A DNA stretch of 64,000 nucleotides from Sanderia malayensis (lineage: Eukaryota > Cnidaria > Scyphozoa > Semaeostomeae > Pelagiidae), in NCBI GenBank assembly GCA_013076295.1, contig RQOL01000616.1, positions 434,001 to 498,000 of the forward strand, read 5' to 3'. Below the pieces are notes generated by a model, which saw nothing but the letters and a program-made list of their open reading frames with translations, was not told where the DNA came from and did not search any database. Below, in pieces: positions 50,567 through 62,024 of the stretch. A program made the position numbers and the translations under genes. Position 1 is the first letter of the stretch, and each line of letters starts with the position of its first letter.

Positions 50567-53408
50567 ATAGTCTTGTAATATAAAGATGTTTGTGTGTTTG
50601 TCGGATTTTAGCCCGCGCGTGGCCTTAAATCCTTTTAATTTCGTTTTCTTTTTAATCTAGGGTTTTCTACATTTATTCCTCTGTTTTTGGTATTGTTTGT
50701 GTTCGTTGTGAAGTTACATCAACAAAGATTTGAATTTTTTCTTTGATCTTCAAACTGAGCGTACACCTTCTCTTGATAAAGAATAATTTGCTGAAATCTA
50801 TTATTGCTGAAATTCCAAAATCCAGCTATGAAACGTAAATGTCAATAAAAAATGTCAAATACAAATGACAACATTCAAACACATCAAATATAGAGAAACT
50901 ACCCGTTACGAATATAGATATCTAGGCTTCCAAGCACGCTAAACACCCCCTCTCCATATTTTTTTAAGGACTCATTTCAAAACGTATCGCTTTAATCAAA
51001 ATGTAGATGTGTAGAAATAGAAATGTAGAAAATGTAGAAATTTCATAGGGGGGGGGGGGGGCGAGAAATTCCGATTTTCCGACAAAATTGAATAAGCATT
51101 TTTGTTTCGTCAAGACTATGAATATAAGATAAGGAAATTAGCTAAAACTGAATGTAAACAGAAGATATTTATTTTCCGACAAGATCAGCAATTTTCCGAC
51201 AAAAGGACAGTTTAGCTCCACAGGGGGGTTTTTCGCCCCCTGACCCCCCCAGATAAATTATCATGAACTTTCGAATAAAATTTGGCTACTTTTCATGTAC
51301 TGGAGAGCCTTTCCTTTAAAATTTTTGTAATGCTCCGGAAAAGGGAAAAAATGCGTTTTCTATCTTTTTCCCCGCTAATTTCGAAAGATAACTTTTTAGG
51401 AAGGAATCGGTCTGAGTTGTTTTGAAGAAGTCAGTAAGTGTTGCCAACTTGTAAAAACAATTAATCAGTTTCTCGTAATTAATCTCCGAACATCGAACTA
51501 AAATAAATTCGTGCTTTAAGGTTTATTGCAACCCTGAAAATTCTGCATATTTTTATTGCTACTTCCATTTTAATTGCATTTTCCCAACTAAAGGGTAACA
51601 GACTCTGTGGTGATGAGCCACAACAAATCGGGGCGGGGCAATGAACATGAAAAAAAAATGGTCTGCAAGCAAGCTTTCTGTCGCAGATCCACAGACCTTG
51701 GCTATTCAATTCAACTAAATTGCCAAAAAACACACACCAGTTGTGTCTGCACACAGACTAAGACTACGTTTACACTGTACTAGATTAGTTTTACTTGCAT
51801 TGAAAAAGTTGCGTGCGCATTGTACCGAACAAACGTTTTTCTACTTTATACGCGCGCTCACACAGTGCCGGATTAGACTCACTGCATTGCGTTCCTGTGG
51901 CACGTTCGTTGGACAACTCCGAACAGGACATAAAATCACACAATGTTTAATATGCACACAATTGAGACTCGTGCAACAAGTCATTCGCTTGCAGCTGAGC
52001 ATGCGCTGAACAGCAGCAACAACAAAATGCGACGCGTTTTTCTTGTCAGAACTAGAATCTATCCGGATAAAGTCGTTCACACTGTACAAAGTCACAGCTG
52101 AACTAACTTCGTTCACTTTCCTAAGTGTACCAGTTCATTGTGGATAACCCCTCTTAAACTTGTGCGGATAGCATGAGTAAACGTGTGCTTAGTTCTTAGT
52201 TAAAGCATAGTTTTTGTGTAAACGTGAGGCGACTTTTGATGCAGATAAAATTTATCTTGCAGAGGCCATGTCATGATTTACAAAATGGTAGACATGTAAA
52301 TGGCGTCATGTTTTGTCATATGCGACGGATTGTTTGTAAGGATGACACATAGAGATAGGATAAAATACCCGGTAGTATCCTATCTCTATGGGATGACATA
52401 AATGTTTTGTTTATGTCGTTTCTGGTACCATCCCCATGGGCATTGGTTTAATAGTTCGTTTCAAACCAGACACACTGAAGATTGACTGCAGCTCTTTGTT
52501 GCCTTTTCAATTAGAGAGTTTGCATTTGCTTGGATGACCAAGAATCGCATGAGCATTGTTATCATTGAGTTAAAGCGTGCTTTGAAATCCTTCCGCAATT
52601 ATTGTTAATTACATGGAGGTTCACGCATCAATGCAATCAGAATACCCTGAGAATGTTTACGATTAGGCCAAACTTCAATCCACACAATCACGCCTGTAAC
52701 ATGGTGCCTTGTTGGAAATGGAAGCACCAACACCGACCGATTTATAAACCCGATTCCATAATCAGTACTTTGACAAAAGATAATGCTGGTAATTGTCATC
52801 AGGTGATCCTTGATCACGAAGAGCATGGTCCTATTATATCCACATGACAAAAACTGGTGATCAATTAGGAAGATCAGCCAACAGAAGCGCATCCGTCACA
52901 CACGCAATCAGATGTTGTTAATATCTCGTCATCCTATATCCACACGGTACCAATTACAAGCCGTTTATTGTTCTCTAATTTGAGTATCCAGAAAAAATTG
53001 AGAAAAGAAATAAAACGATTTTATGATGGTTTTATAACTTGCGTGAGGAGAAGTACAATTCGTTTTGCCGAGTGGTATAGCTTCGCAGCCGCTACGAGGA
53101 TGAGAATAATACTTGCTGGTGGAAAGCAGAAATTTGCTTAATATTGTCATCTCATGAAGACGGCCTAAGATTACATTGCATCAAAGAATAAAACACAATA
53201 GATCTACCAGGGATCGTTTTCTTGAAAACCCACAATACAGCTGCCAGGAAAGAGTAGATTGCTTATGTTACTATCACACATTAAGACATCATAAGATTCC
53301 AGTACATTGTTGAAAAGAATACGATATAGTGAGTATCAGACACTATCCGTGTTAAAAAGTGTTTTTGAGACCTCTATTGACTGACTGTAAAGTTTGAAGA
53401 TTACATCA
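50567..53408. other. Gene-free stretch upstream of the GT31 gene
   Basis: Contains a run of 14 G at 51048-51061, a TTTTCCGACAAAA-containing repeat-like patch at about 51070-51250 and the perfect hairpin at 52348-52390. Short open frames on both strands show no domains. Confidence 0.45.
52348..52390. repeat. 15-bp perfect hairpin, 13-nt loop
   Basis: CATAGAGATAGGATA at 52348-52362 and its exact reverse complement at 52376-52390. Confidence 0.75.
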
Positions 53409-54584
53409 ATGCTTCTAAGAGGAAGAAGGACTATTTTTCTGGTCTTCGTAGCAGGCTCTTTGTTGTTATTTTGTTTATACAAGCTGAGCAATAACGATGC
53501 TTCTTCCCTGCCATTTCACGCTGCCGCCAAACGACTAGAACACATCCGATTGAGTTTCTCGGCGAATTACGACAAAAATCGTGCGACAAGAACCATCGCG
53601 AGTATCACAAGTCAACATGCCAAGAAACTGTTCCAAAAAGCAGTGGATTGTTTGGCAAATGCAAAAAGGAACATTGCCGAGTACCTGACCATTTCTGCAG
53701 ACAACAACAACAACAACATGAATCAGGCGAAATCAGTCGGTGCTGGGCCTTCCTCGACTCTTGAGCCAAAATGTTCCACAGATTTGCTGTTGGTTGTTTT
53801 GGTAACTTCCAGGCCAGGAAGCTTTGCAAATAGAGCCGCAATCAGATTGGCATGGGGTCGCATGGACTCTCATATCAATGCGCATGCGCTGAATGGAAGG
53901 ACAGATTTGAAGTGGAAAACGATATTCTCAATTGGTTTGGCGAATTCCGACCGGATCGGAAACATGGCTACCCTCGAGCACGAGAAATATAAAGACATAT
54001 TGCGTCTGCCGTACAAGGATAGCTACAAGAATCTGCCCAATAAAACTATGAACAGTCTAGAATGGATAGCAAATAGCTGCAAGCCTAAATACGTACTGAA
54101 AACAGACGACGATTGCTACGTCAGCATTTTCAACATGCTGTACTGGTTGAAAACACTGCCATCAAATTACGAGTATATAGGCAGAGTGAATACGCAGATG
54201 CCAGTTATACGCGATCCGAAGCACCGTAACTATGTGCCTGAGGAGGAGCACAAAGCGAATGTGTACAGGCCATATTGCGCAGGCGGTGGCTACATTCTCA
54301 AAGGAGATATCTTGAAAAATATCACAGACATGGGTAAACTGATTAAGCAGATTATTAACGAAGATGCCTATATGGGAATGCTGGCGAACGCGTTGAAGAT
54401 TGTGCCACGCAACGAGGAGAGGTTCCTCCCCTTTATCTTTTTCGGCCCCCCTGTCAAGAAGCTGAACATGTGCGATTGGAAGGACAAATTTCTCGTGCAC
54501 AATGTCTTCGGAAAAAAGCAACTGATCATGCATTTCAACAGTATCGCTATGGATTTCTACGGGTCTCTGTGTGAGAAATTGTAA
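53409..54584 (+). CDS. Beta-1,3-galactosyl/GlcNAc transferase-like (GT31), intronless
   Basis: Type II Golgi membrane glycosyltransferase of family GT31, which adds Gal or GlcNAc in beta-1,3 linkage to glycans. 391 aa from the ATG of MLLRGRRT; an upstream in-frame TTG is not used as start. A basic cytosolic tail and one transmembrane anchor (about residues 8-25, IFLVFVAGSLLLFCLY) are followed by a stem of about 100 residues containing a short Asn run. The catalytic domain has LLVVLVTSRPGSFANRAAIR then LAWG, YKDSYKNLPNKTMNSLEWI, the donor/metal DxD as DDD at 233-235 (KTDDDCYVS), YCAGGGYIL and NEDAYMGM, all in the order expected for GT31. The exact acceptor and paralogue (B3GALT versus B3GNT) cannot be told from sequence alone. 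It is convergent with DDAH, 1.1 kb away. Confidence 0.9.
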   Translation: MLLRGRRTIFLVFVAGSLLLFCLYKLSNNDASSLPFHAAAKRLEHIRLSFSANYDKNRATRTIASITSQHAKKLFQKAVDCLANAKRNIAEYLTISADNNNNNMNQAKSVGAGPSSTLEPKCSTDLLLVVLVTSRPGSFANRAAIRLAWGRMDSHINAHALNGRTDLKWKTIFSIGLANSDRIGNMATLEHEKYKDILRLPYKDSYKNLPNKTMNSLEWIANSCKPKYVLKTDDDCYVSIFNMLYWLKTLPSNYEYIGRVNTQMPVIRDPKHRNYVPEEEHKANVYRPYCAGGGYILKGDILKNITDMGKLIKQIINEDAYMGMLANALKIVPRNEERFLPFIFFGPPVKKLNMCDWKDKFLVHNVFGKKQLIMHFNSIAMDFYGSLCEKL

Positions 54585-55708
54585 CATCGTCATTTTTCAG
54601 ACGGCGGTTGAGTTTGAGGTTTTCAACTTTATACCAATTTAAAGATTCAAAGTTAGCTCTAAAAGTCAGTCTTGTGTTACTGGAAGGGAAAAAGCAAACG
54701 GAAAAAATGAAATTAATTCGAAGTTATAAACTTGAATTCATGAGTTTTGAAGACAATTTACACCATTGATCGATTCATTTCTTTATCGAACTCCTCTCAT
54801 GCAGCTCAACGTACGACATTTCAAACAAGAGTTCCAATTCATGCCTTCATGCGTCAAAGAAATATCGCCTGCCACGCCGAACTATATAATCAATGAAACG
54901 AACTTCTTGTTATCATAGAAATAAGGCATTGCTCTGTAACTACAGGGTTTCTTTATCTATCCTTTTACTTTCTCGTGTGATACCGTGATACCTATATTCC
55001 CTTATCAGCAGCCGTTTATAAATCTAACTTATCTTATAGCAGTTATACGAGGACTATTCCGTATCTGTTGAAGATTGATTTACCCACGTAACAGATTTGA
55101 AGAGACCAGAAGGGGAGTCTGATTTCTTTTCACTTTATACGTTTATCGCGCTATACGTGTACACGTATCGAGCCATCACTGACTTATCGGTATTATAAAA
55201 GCTTCTATATAATCTATTGTTTATATATATCTATATTTAAATTAATTTTGCTAACTGCGAAACTATGAAGAATCAAATATAAGCAAATATAGCAAATATT
55301 TTCCTTTTCAAACAATCCAAACTTTATTAAAGCCAATGACATACTCCCCGCTTTAATCATCGGCTACAGTAGCTATGCCTATGCCACTCATCAAGGACCT
55401 CGCCAAGATGACGTCACTGCTCGGAGAAAAAGTGCTTGACGAAGGAAAAAATGGTAAACGATACAACAGACGGTTGTTTACCCTGTCAAGCATTTGGGGA
55501 ACCAAGCTCCCAGAGCCCCTTTAGTCGATAAGAATTGGTTCATTAGTGATCCTTGAAGGGACAGAGAATTTCGTTCGAACACGAGTTCGAACTATGCCGA
55601 TTTGGCTATATTGAAGTTTGAGAAGCAGAAACACTTGAAATTGCTTTCTCTGACAAATATCATCATGCCATTTTTGCAGTAAAATCACAAAGTATGATAG
55701 TGTTATTG
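54585..55708. other. Intergenic between GT31 and DDAH 3' ends
   Basis: AT-rich. Holds the reversed fragment of the TACAGTCAA element (55532-55600). Nothing else is supportable. Confidence 0.45.
55532..55600 (-). repeat. Fragment of the TACAGTCAA MITE family
   Basis: AATTGGTTCATTAGTGATCC, TTGAAGGGACAGAGAATTTC and GTTCGAAC match, in reverse orientation, the middle of the element at 18448-18621. No inverted ends are seen, so it is a partial copy. Confidence 0.7.
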
Positions 55709-56823
55709 TTAATTGATTAATATAGAATTACATGTCAAACATCCATCCGCTTTAGAAAGCTCAATGTTGGATACCTCTAATTTTGGACACGTAAACGAAG
55801 AGAACACTTCTTTTATTCCCGGGAACTCTTCGGAAGACCTGTGAATCAAATTTCCATTGATCCACAAACAATTTGCCATTGGGTCATGCTCCACTCTGAG
55901 TATCTCGTATTTCTGCTTGGCTTTCCTTTGGATTTCATCGATTGCCTCGTTGGCAGATTTGCTTTGCCCCACCGCAATGATGTTATCGCCAGCCATGCTC
56001 AGCATAGACTTCAAATGTAAAGTTGCGTCGAGCACATTGATAGAGTGGACTGGGAAATCAGCAAAAGTATCTCGCAATACCTGTATTCCCTTCTCGTCAG
56101 TTCTTCGAGATAAGCCAGCGAAGAATTCTTTGCCAGTGAACAGAACGTCTCCACCATCCAAACGTGCAGGCTCCTTCATAACATGTACATTCATGTTCAA
56201 CTTCTCCAAAGTCTCCTTCATCAACTTTGTTTCAGCTGCAATGCAATTCAATTGATTTCAGTTGAATTGAATGCAAATCAATCCTCCACATATCATTGAA
56301 GTATAAAATGAACATTGAACATTGTGTTAATTTTATTTCTTTCATTGGAGTAAAATTGGAAGCTCAAGAAGAAAGGAATGAAAAGAAAACAGGGGCATGA
56401 TGACAAAAAAATAAAACGCGAACAAACTACGACAGAGCAGCAGACATTACGTAACCTGTAGCCATGTGATGTGCGGTAGCATGATTGTCAACAAATAATT
56501 AGGACTTTACAGAGAAGGTGAGTTTCAAAACCTATTTATTTACCTCTTCGAGTTTCATGACCAGGGTTGGTTATTAAGGCAGTGTTTTGCACGATGACAG
56601 CTGTGTCTTCGACATAAACACAATCGGGAAGTGTTTCATCTGCATCTAACACAATCACTTGCAGTCCAAGGCTCTTTAAAGTCGCCACGTATCTTTCGTG
56701 TTGTTTGCACGCGTGATCGTAATCGATGGGTTGATCAGAGTCGTCCATTCTCAATGCCTGACCAGCTAACGATCTAGGAATCCTTCTGCAAATTGCCTTA
56801 GAATAGTGAAACAGGGAGGCCAT
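55709..56823 (-). CDS. DDAH: Dimethylarginine dimethylaminohydrolase
   Basis: Cytosolic enzyme that hydrolyses asymmetric dimethylarginine to citrulline and dimethylamine, relieving inhibition of nitric oxide synthase. Two coding exons: 56544-56823 and 55709-56235. The donor AGAG|GTAAAT and acceptor TTGCAG close phase 1, giving 268 aa (human about 285). The start MASLFHYSK has a good context (CAAGATGG). Visible family motifs: LPDCVYVEDTAV, NTALITNPG, LDGGDVLFTG (119-128), FFAGLSRRT, LHLKS with the catalytic His167, and near the C-terminus DGCLTCNSILI with the catalytic Cys262. Vertebrate enzymes have two adjacent cysteines here; this one has Cys-Asn. It ends four to six residues shorter than vertebrate forms. 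DDAH1 versus DDAH2 is a vertebrate split and does not apply. Confidence 0.92.
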
Positions 56824-57137
56824 CTTGAAATAAATCGTTGCACAGTGAAAGACCTGTTTTCTGTTTTGTTTCTATTTGCAAGTTTCTTCGACCACCTCAC
56901 CTCACCTCACTAACCATGTAGGAAGGGACTGGAACTTACATAACAATGTCACGTGACCGATTAGATGTCATCGTTTGATTCCCACCCATTGAATAATTTA
57001 CGACCCAGTTTACGTTTACACTGAAGTCAGTATTTTTTCGCTGACTAATTGAAATTAATAAAACTGTATGAGGTCAATTTTCCTGCGTAAATGAAATTAT
57101 CTTCGCGTGTAAAATTCGATGCGATAGCAATAATGAA

Positions 57138-57242
57138 TACCGTAAATCCTCGATTAAGCCCCCACAGTCGATTAAGCCTCACCTTAAATTATTTTTTGCA
57201 AAATAAGCTCACACCCTCGGGGGGCTTAATCGAGGACCGGTA
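57138..57242. repeat. TACCGTAAATCC short repeat, copy 3
   Basis: Begins TACCGTAAATCCTCGATTAA and ends GGGCTTAATCGAGGACCGGT, an inverted pair of about 20 bp on a 105-bp element. The left end is the same as in the copy at 15509. Confidence 0.75.
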
Positions 57243-57449
57243 GTGATGCAAAATAGGTTGGTATCGTGATATTATCGTAGGTCGTATGGTCGTTGGTTCG
57301 AGGGTCGTTTGGTCCAGCTTTTAGCCCTACGAGAGTCTGGGGACATGTAACAACAAAAGGAACAACAACAGAAGAACTACTCAGATTTTGAATTGTCTCT
57401 TAATAGATACGGTAACAAAAAACGAAAAGGTATCAACTTAACATCCTTT

Positions 57450-57727
57450 CCATCGTCGGTTGCAATAGCCTGGAGGTAGTGCTACGGGGTGGCATTGGCA
57501 TGACAACCTATACCAGGTAAGCGGTTCAAGACCAGTTGACAGCAAATTAAGGAAATATACTATATATTCCACTTTATCAATTGAAAAGTAATTCGAAAGT
57601 AAATTTAATATATGCATTTACAGAGAGGTTTATAGAATTTACTTACCTTCACCTGGTCTTGAACCACTTACCTGGTCGGTTCGGTTGATACCTCGTAGCA
57701 CTACCTCCACCCTACCACCGACGGTGG
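57450..57727. repeat. Long foldback element, ~80-bp inverted arms
   Basis: Left arm starts CCATCGTCGGT and contains GGAGGTAGTGCTACGGGG and CCAGGTAAGCGGTTCAAGAC; right arm carries GTCTTGAACCACTTACCTGG and CTCGTAGCACTACCTCC, and ends CCACCGACGGTGG. The arms are about 80 bp with scattered mismatches around an AT-rich centre of roughly 100 bp. Confidence 0.8.
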
Positions 57728-59038
57728 AATGAATGCAAGTGTTGTTCTTATTTTATTTTAAAAATTAAGTAATTTAAAAAGTAATAACATTCAACTGTAG
57801 TTATCTGGATTTGAACAACTCGCCTACTGGGTTTTTAGCGCGTGGCACTATTACCACGTTGATGCAACTCGGTGATCAACGTGATACTGGCCGTGGGCCG
57901 TGGCCGATGAAAATAAAGATTATCATAGACTGAACTTGAACAGCAGACGTCATGGTTTCCACCACTGCTGCGTCAATCTAAACGCTACTGCAGTTGTGAA
58001 ACTGTACAATTTGATTTGAACCATTTACCAATTGCAACTGTTCTGTTGCACCTATCATACTTATTTTGCTTAAAGGATCCACATTCAACTTGTTTACAGG
58101 GCAATAAAATTAACCCACTTGGATCAGAACGAAATCTGGACAGCAACATAAAAAACAGTAAACAACAACTAAAAATAAATTTTTAATCCACAGAGAAAAA
58201 CTGAGAGCAAACGCAAGCAATTGTTAGTGCTTAAGTTTGTTATAAATATCTATATAAATGGTGTATATCACTCAAACAACCCCAAACAATCAAATAAGTA
58301 TAAAAATTAAGAAAAAGCTACATAAGAAACATAGAACATAAATTATAGTAGCTTCAAATAAAAAGTAAAATTTTAAATAATTATTTAAATATGAAATACC
58401 TTGTAAAACAATGGCAAATGAACAGCCAATTGAATTGAACCCATTGAAATATGGACAAAAGTGCATTTATGTTATGATTTCTCCACCATAAAGTATGTCA
58501 CTCCTGAAAGCAAAAAATGTCACACCATTACTATTTATTGCTATTGCTAAAGATGTTCCTAACAGGGATGTAAGAACTCAGGGCTAGAGGGACTGGACCA
58601 TGGTCTCCTTATATTTGGGCAAACTATGCAAAAGTACCCCCTTTAAAACACAAGCCCCGTAAATCCAAAAGTGAATGGTATGAGAGTGGTCATGTGCCCT
58701 CTATTGACATGACAAACCCTCAGTTTTTAGTGGTTCGTTACATCCCTGATATTTAGCTATCGTAAATGACCTATTAAACATCAAAAACACCAGAATGTCT
58801 GAATAAATGTCAACTGAAGGAAATTTTTAATGATACTTTTGGTTCACATAGGATTTTCTAATCTGGAATTTATACCAAAAAGTGATTATCATAAATAAAT
58901 ACCCCTTCCAAATAAACATTCAACCCCAAATAAATGCCAGGGATAAAACTTTGGATTTTTAATAAATGTCCATGGCATTTAATCAGTTGCATAGAGTGCT
59001 GAAGCTATCAAGAAGGGTAGTTTGTGATGTCTACCAGT

Positions 59039-61034
59039 TTATAAATATGAAAAAATATGATAGTAAAATTGCAACCTTGGCGTTTCACAGTTATAATGTT
59101 GATGAACTCTTGAGATAATGCGAATTTTCTTGAACTCAGGAAAGAAAGTCAGGAAAAAGAAAATGAAAAAGAAAACCATCAGCCATTCTGAAAAGGTGCT
59201 TGTCAAATGCCAGACATAGCCCTAAAAAGGATAAACAATAAGTTTAGCTTCATGACAAAATTGTTAGCTGGCTTCATACTTGGCTCTACTGCACTGCAGG
59301 TTAATTATGATCCATATGATTAACCCTAATACTATGATCCATGAAGGAAATCCAATGTCACTTTACATCACTTGAAGCAGGAATTTATTAAACTTAGAGA
59401 AAATTGCTCTATGAAGCAATTTAAGGAACTTGAGTTGATTGAAAATTTAGTAATAGAAATAGTAGTCAGATGTTTACAGAATCTCTTTCTTTCCATCTCA
59501 ATTGTGTATCATTTGAATGCTTTCCATTACTCCAATGTGAGTCTGCTTCTGACATTCCAATAAAAACTGTTTGAGACAGAAATTAAGGATGGCAACATTC
59601 ATTAATTGTATAAAACAATACATGGCCCAAAACAATTACATTACCAGTATAGAATATTAGGTGTTGATGTCAATAGAATCTTATCTGGGTGATTGCCTTG
59701 AGGTCAAAGATGTTCTCAAATCAAGAAACTTAACAAAAAGACGTGGTAGCTATATATGCTCTATCGATGGCACAAAAACAAGTATTTGAGCTGTTGAAAA
59801 GGATACAAAATGCAAAGAAGCATGTGGCAAAAAAAGAAAGGGCAAATCTAAACCAAGCTATACAGAGACCAGTCATTCCATAGGCGACACTTTTGTAAGA
59901 TAAATATGAATGAATCCAACAGTATATGACACCACAGCCAAACACCAAGCATGACCCAACAAAGTGCATGATTGATAGATTTGTTTCCTAAAAGGAAAGC
60001 GAGTGCAAGATGTTTACTCTTGCAGCATTCTAGATTGGTATAATTTACACAATTCAGCGATGACACAAAAATTTGTGTAGACATTGTTGTAATAGTAATG
60101 CAATGTTATCATGAAAAATGATACAATACCTGGAAACTGGCAACCATGCATATGCCAAGAGCACACAAGAATCCAAAGAGCATTGCAACATCGTTAAGAA
60201 AATGTGGAAGTCTAGACTCGAGGAATATTTGATCAGCAAATTGTTCGTGTCTAATGAACATGCAAACAAAAGCTGCAGAAAAACAGAATAGTATAAAATC
60301 AGACTGCTAAAAGTGCTACATATTTTGAGAACATCATTTAGTGACAGAATTTGTTAAAAGCTTTGGAGCATATGTTAAAAATACAGGACATACCAAGGAA
60401 AGACGCTATGCTCAGAAAGAAACCAAAAACACAGCTTTCTGGTGGATACGTTCCTGTGTCACTGAAATATCAAGTGAACATGGATACAAGCATGGACACA
60501 AGAAAGCAATATGATTAATAACAAGGAATCCATGTTATTAATAATATCCTTGCTTCTTTTCTCTTTCTATAACTTGTAATATTGAAGATCCGATTGGTCT
60601 TTTGTCTCATTTTTCTAAGTTGAAAAGTTGATTGGAGTTTTGCATTGCCCCAACGAGAAATTTGTTTACCTTATGTAAGGAAGAAGTGCACGAACATCCC
60701 GTGTGAGTACAGCTATTGCATACCTAGAAGAGGAAGTAAAACAGTGGTAACCTCCCTCTGCAAAAATTACACAAGAAAGCAGGCATGTGTCAACTATTTC
60801 GTATTTTACTTACGCAACCCCAATAGCCAAAAACCCCATTAAAGCCAGGAGAACAAGGAAATGATGTGGTCTTATCCATCTGCATAACAAAATCTGAAAA
60901 CATGAGATGTAAAACAATAATATATCCAGCTAAATACGTACATATACCAGTAATAATAATGATTTATTGTAAATATTTATCAGTAAGTTGTCAAGAAACG
61001 TTAAATCAAGACTTACATCCATCAACCGTGCCAT
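59039..61034 (-). CDS. DRAM: DRAM-family membrane protein (damage-regulated autophagy modulator)
   Basis: Multi-pass lysosomal/endomembrane protein of the DRAM/TMEM150 family; relatives promote autophagy. Eight small exons on the minus strand: 61017-61034, 60814-60893, 60670-60723, 60394-60461, 60130-60272, 59807-59987, 59478-59566 and 59039-59221. All splice phases close, giving 271 aa (human DRAM2 is 266). Motifs in order: first membrane helix FLVLLALMGFLAIG; YISDTGTYPPESCVFGF, the family signature loop; IRHEQF; a helix LFGFLCALGMCMV; HFVGSCLVFGCGVIYCWI with HSYLSYK; a helix rich in FFATCFFAF; LRWKERDSGYVWHLTS followed by TFSEWLMVFFFIFF, the HxxSxxSEW-type block; and a short polar tail. The donor of the sixth exon (TTTT|GTATCC) is the weakest; nearby GT alternatives would give the same phase. 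The start MARLMD is a short first exon and less certain than the rest. Confidence 0.85.
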
Positions 61035-62024
61035 AACTGAAAGCAACAATGGTAATGCAGCTAAAATGTTATCTCACAGGCACCTTATCAAAATGATTTT
61101 ATTTGCAACACAAAGTGGTCGATTGGCTTTCGCCCTATTATCATCAGAGGTCATAAACGGCATTACAGCCTGACCAACGGCGTCTGAAAAGAAATGGGGA
61201 AGAAAGCATCTCTTTCTTTCCTTCACGAAAAGATCACGAGGTTGTGGTTTTGTTTTTGTTGGTTGGGTGCTAGTTGGGTGCCATAGAATTTTGGGTACCC
61301 ACGAGCTGCGGGCTGCGCGCCGCGGAGGAAATGAAAGAAGTGTAGGGCAATCAGGTACAGTTGAACCTCGATATTCAATTTCATGTATTTTTCTACAATA
61401 ACAATATTTAATTACAATGATACGAAAAAACGATATGATGAATATTTAAGTTAACTTTTAATCGAACAGAGAAGAATATAGGTATTACATCAATTTACAA
61501 AGTTATTGCTGAAGGACATATGGAAAGAGCTCTGAAAAGAGCTATCGAAGCCATATGACCATATGATAAGTCGAACTTCCAAGGGCAAGAAAAACTTGTT
61601 CGACTTATCAAGATTTCGACTTATCGAGGCTTACATATAAAGCAAAATATTATTGCAGGGCCGGTTTTCCAGGAAACTTTTCCTTTCCAGGTGGTGTGGG
61701 TGACATTTTTCCATAGCGCCGCATCGCATTTCGTATACAAAATTTGAAAACAAATCAGTCATCCAATCAGGTTGCGAGTTATAATGACGTAGGCAGGAAA
61801 CAACAACACAGAGAACCTGACATGTTTTCATTCAAAACTTTCCTCTGGGCAGATGGTTTGACGATTTCTTTCCAGTGAGTCATCAGCATATCAAATGATT
61901 TCTTAGTTTTCAAATTTACCATGTTGGTAACACCAGACGACCGAGACAAATGAAACATATTTTTACTTGATGCTGCAAACTTTGGAATAGTTGGTTCTCC
62001 AGCCACACCACACACATACAGATC
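61035..62024. other. Shared upstream region of two divergent genes
   Basis: About 1 kb between the DRAM-like and secreted-protein start codons. A 278-bp MITE (61356-61633) occupies the middle, so the promoters probably lie at the two edges. No TATA box is obvious. Confidence 0.4.
61356..61633. repeat. MITE-like element with ACAGTTGAACCTCGATA ends
   Basis: Left end TACAGTTGAACCTCGATATT; right part ATAAGTCGAACTTCC, GTTCGACTTATC and a final CGACTTATCGAGG. The CTCGATA/TATCGAG ends are inverted. Its wording (TCGAAC, CTTCCAAGGG) resembles the 18448 element, so the two may share a common ancestor. Confidence 0.6.

Larger units (their letters stand above)
56824..59038. other. Intergenic between DDAH 5' end and DRAM-like 3' end
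   Basis: Contains the repeats at 57138-57242 and 57450-57727 and AAATAAACATT/AAATAAATGCC-type degenerate repeats at about 58890-58980. No gene seen. Confidence 0.45.

Noticed and set aside
54162..54593. 143-codon frame on -
   Set aside because: Antisense to the GT31 catalytic domain.
60645..60842. 65-codon frame on +
   Set aside because: Antisense to DRAM exons 2-3 and their intron, and has no ATG.
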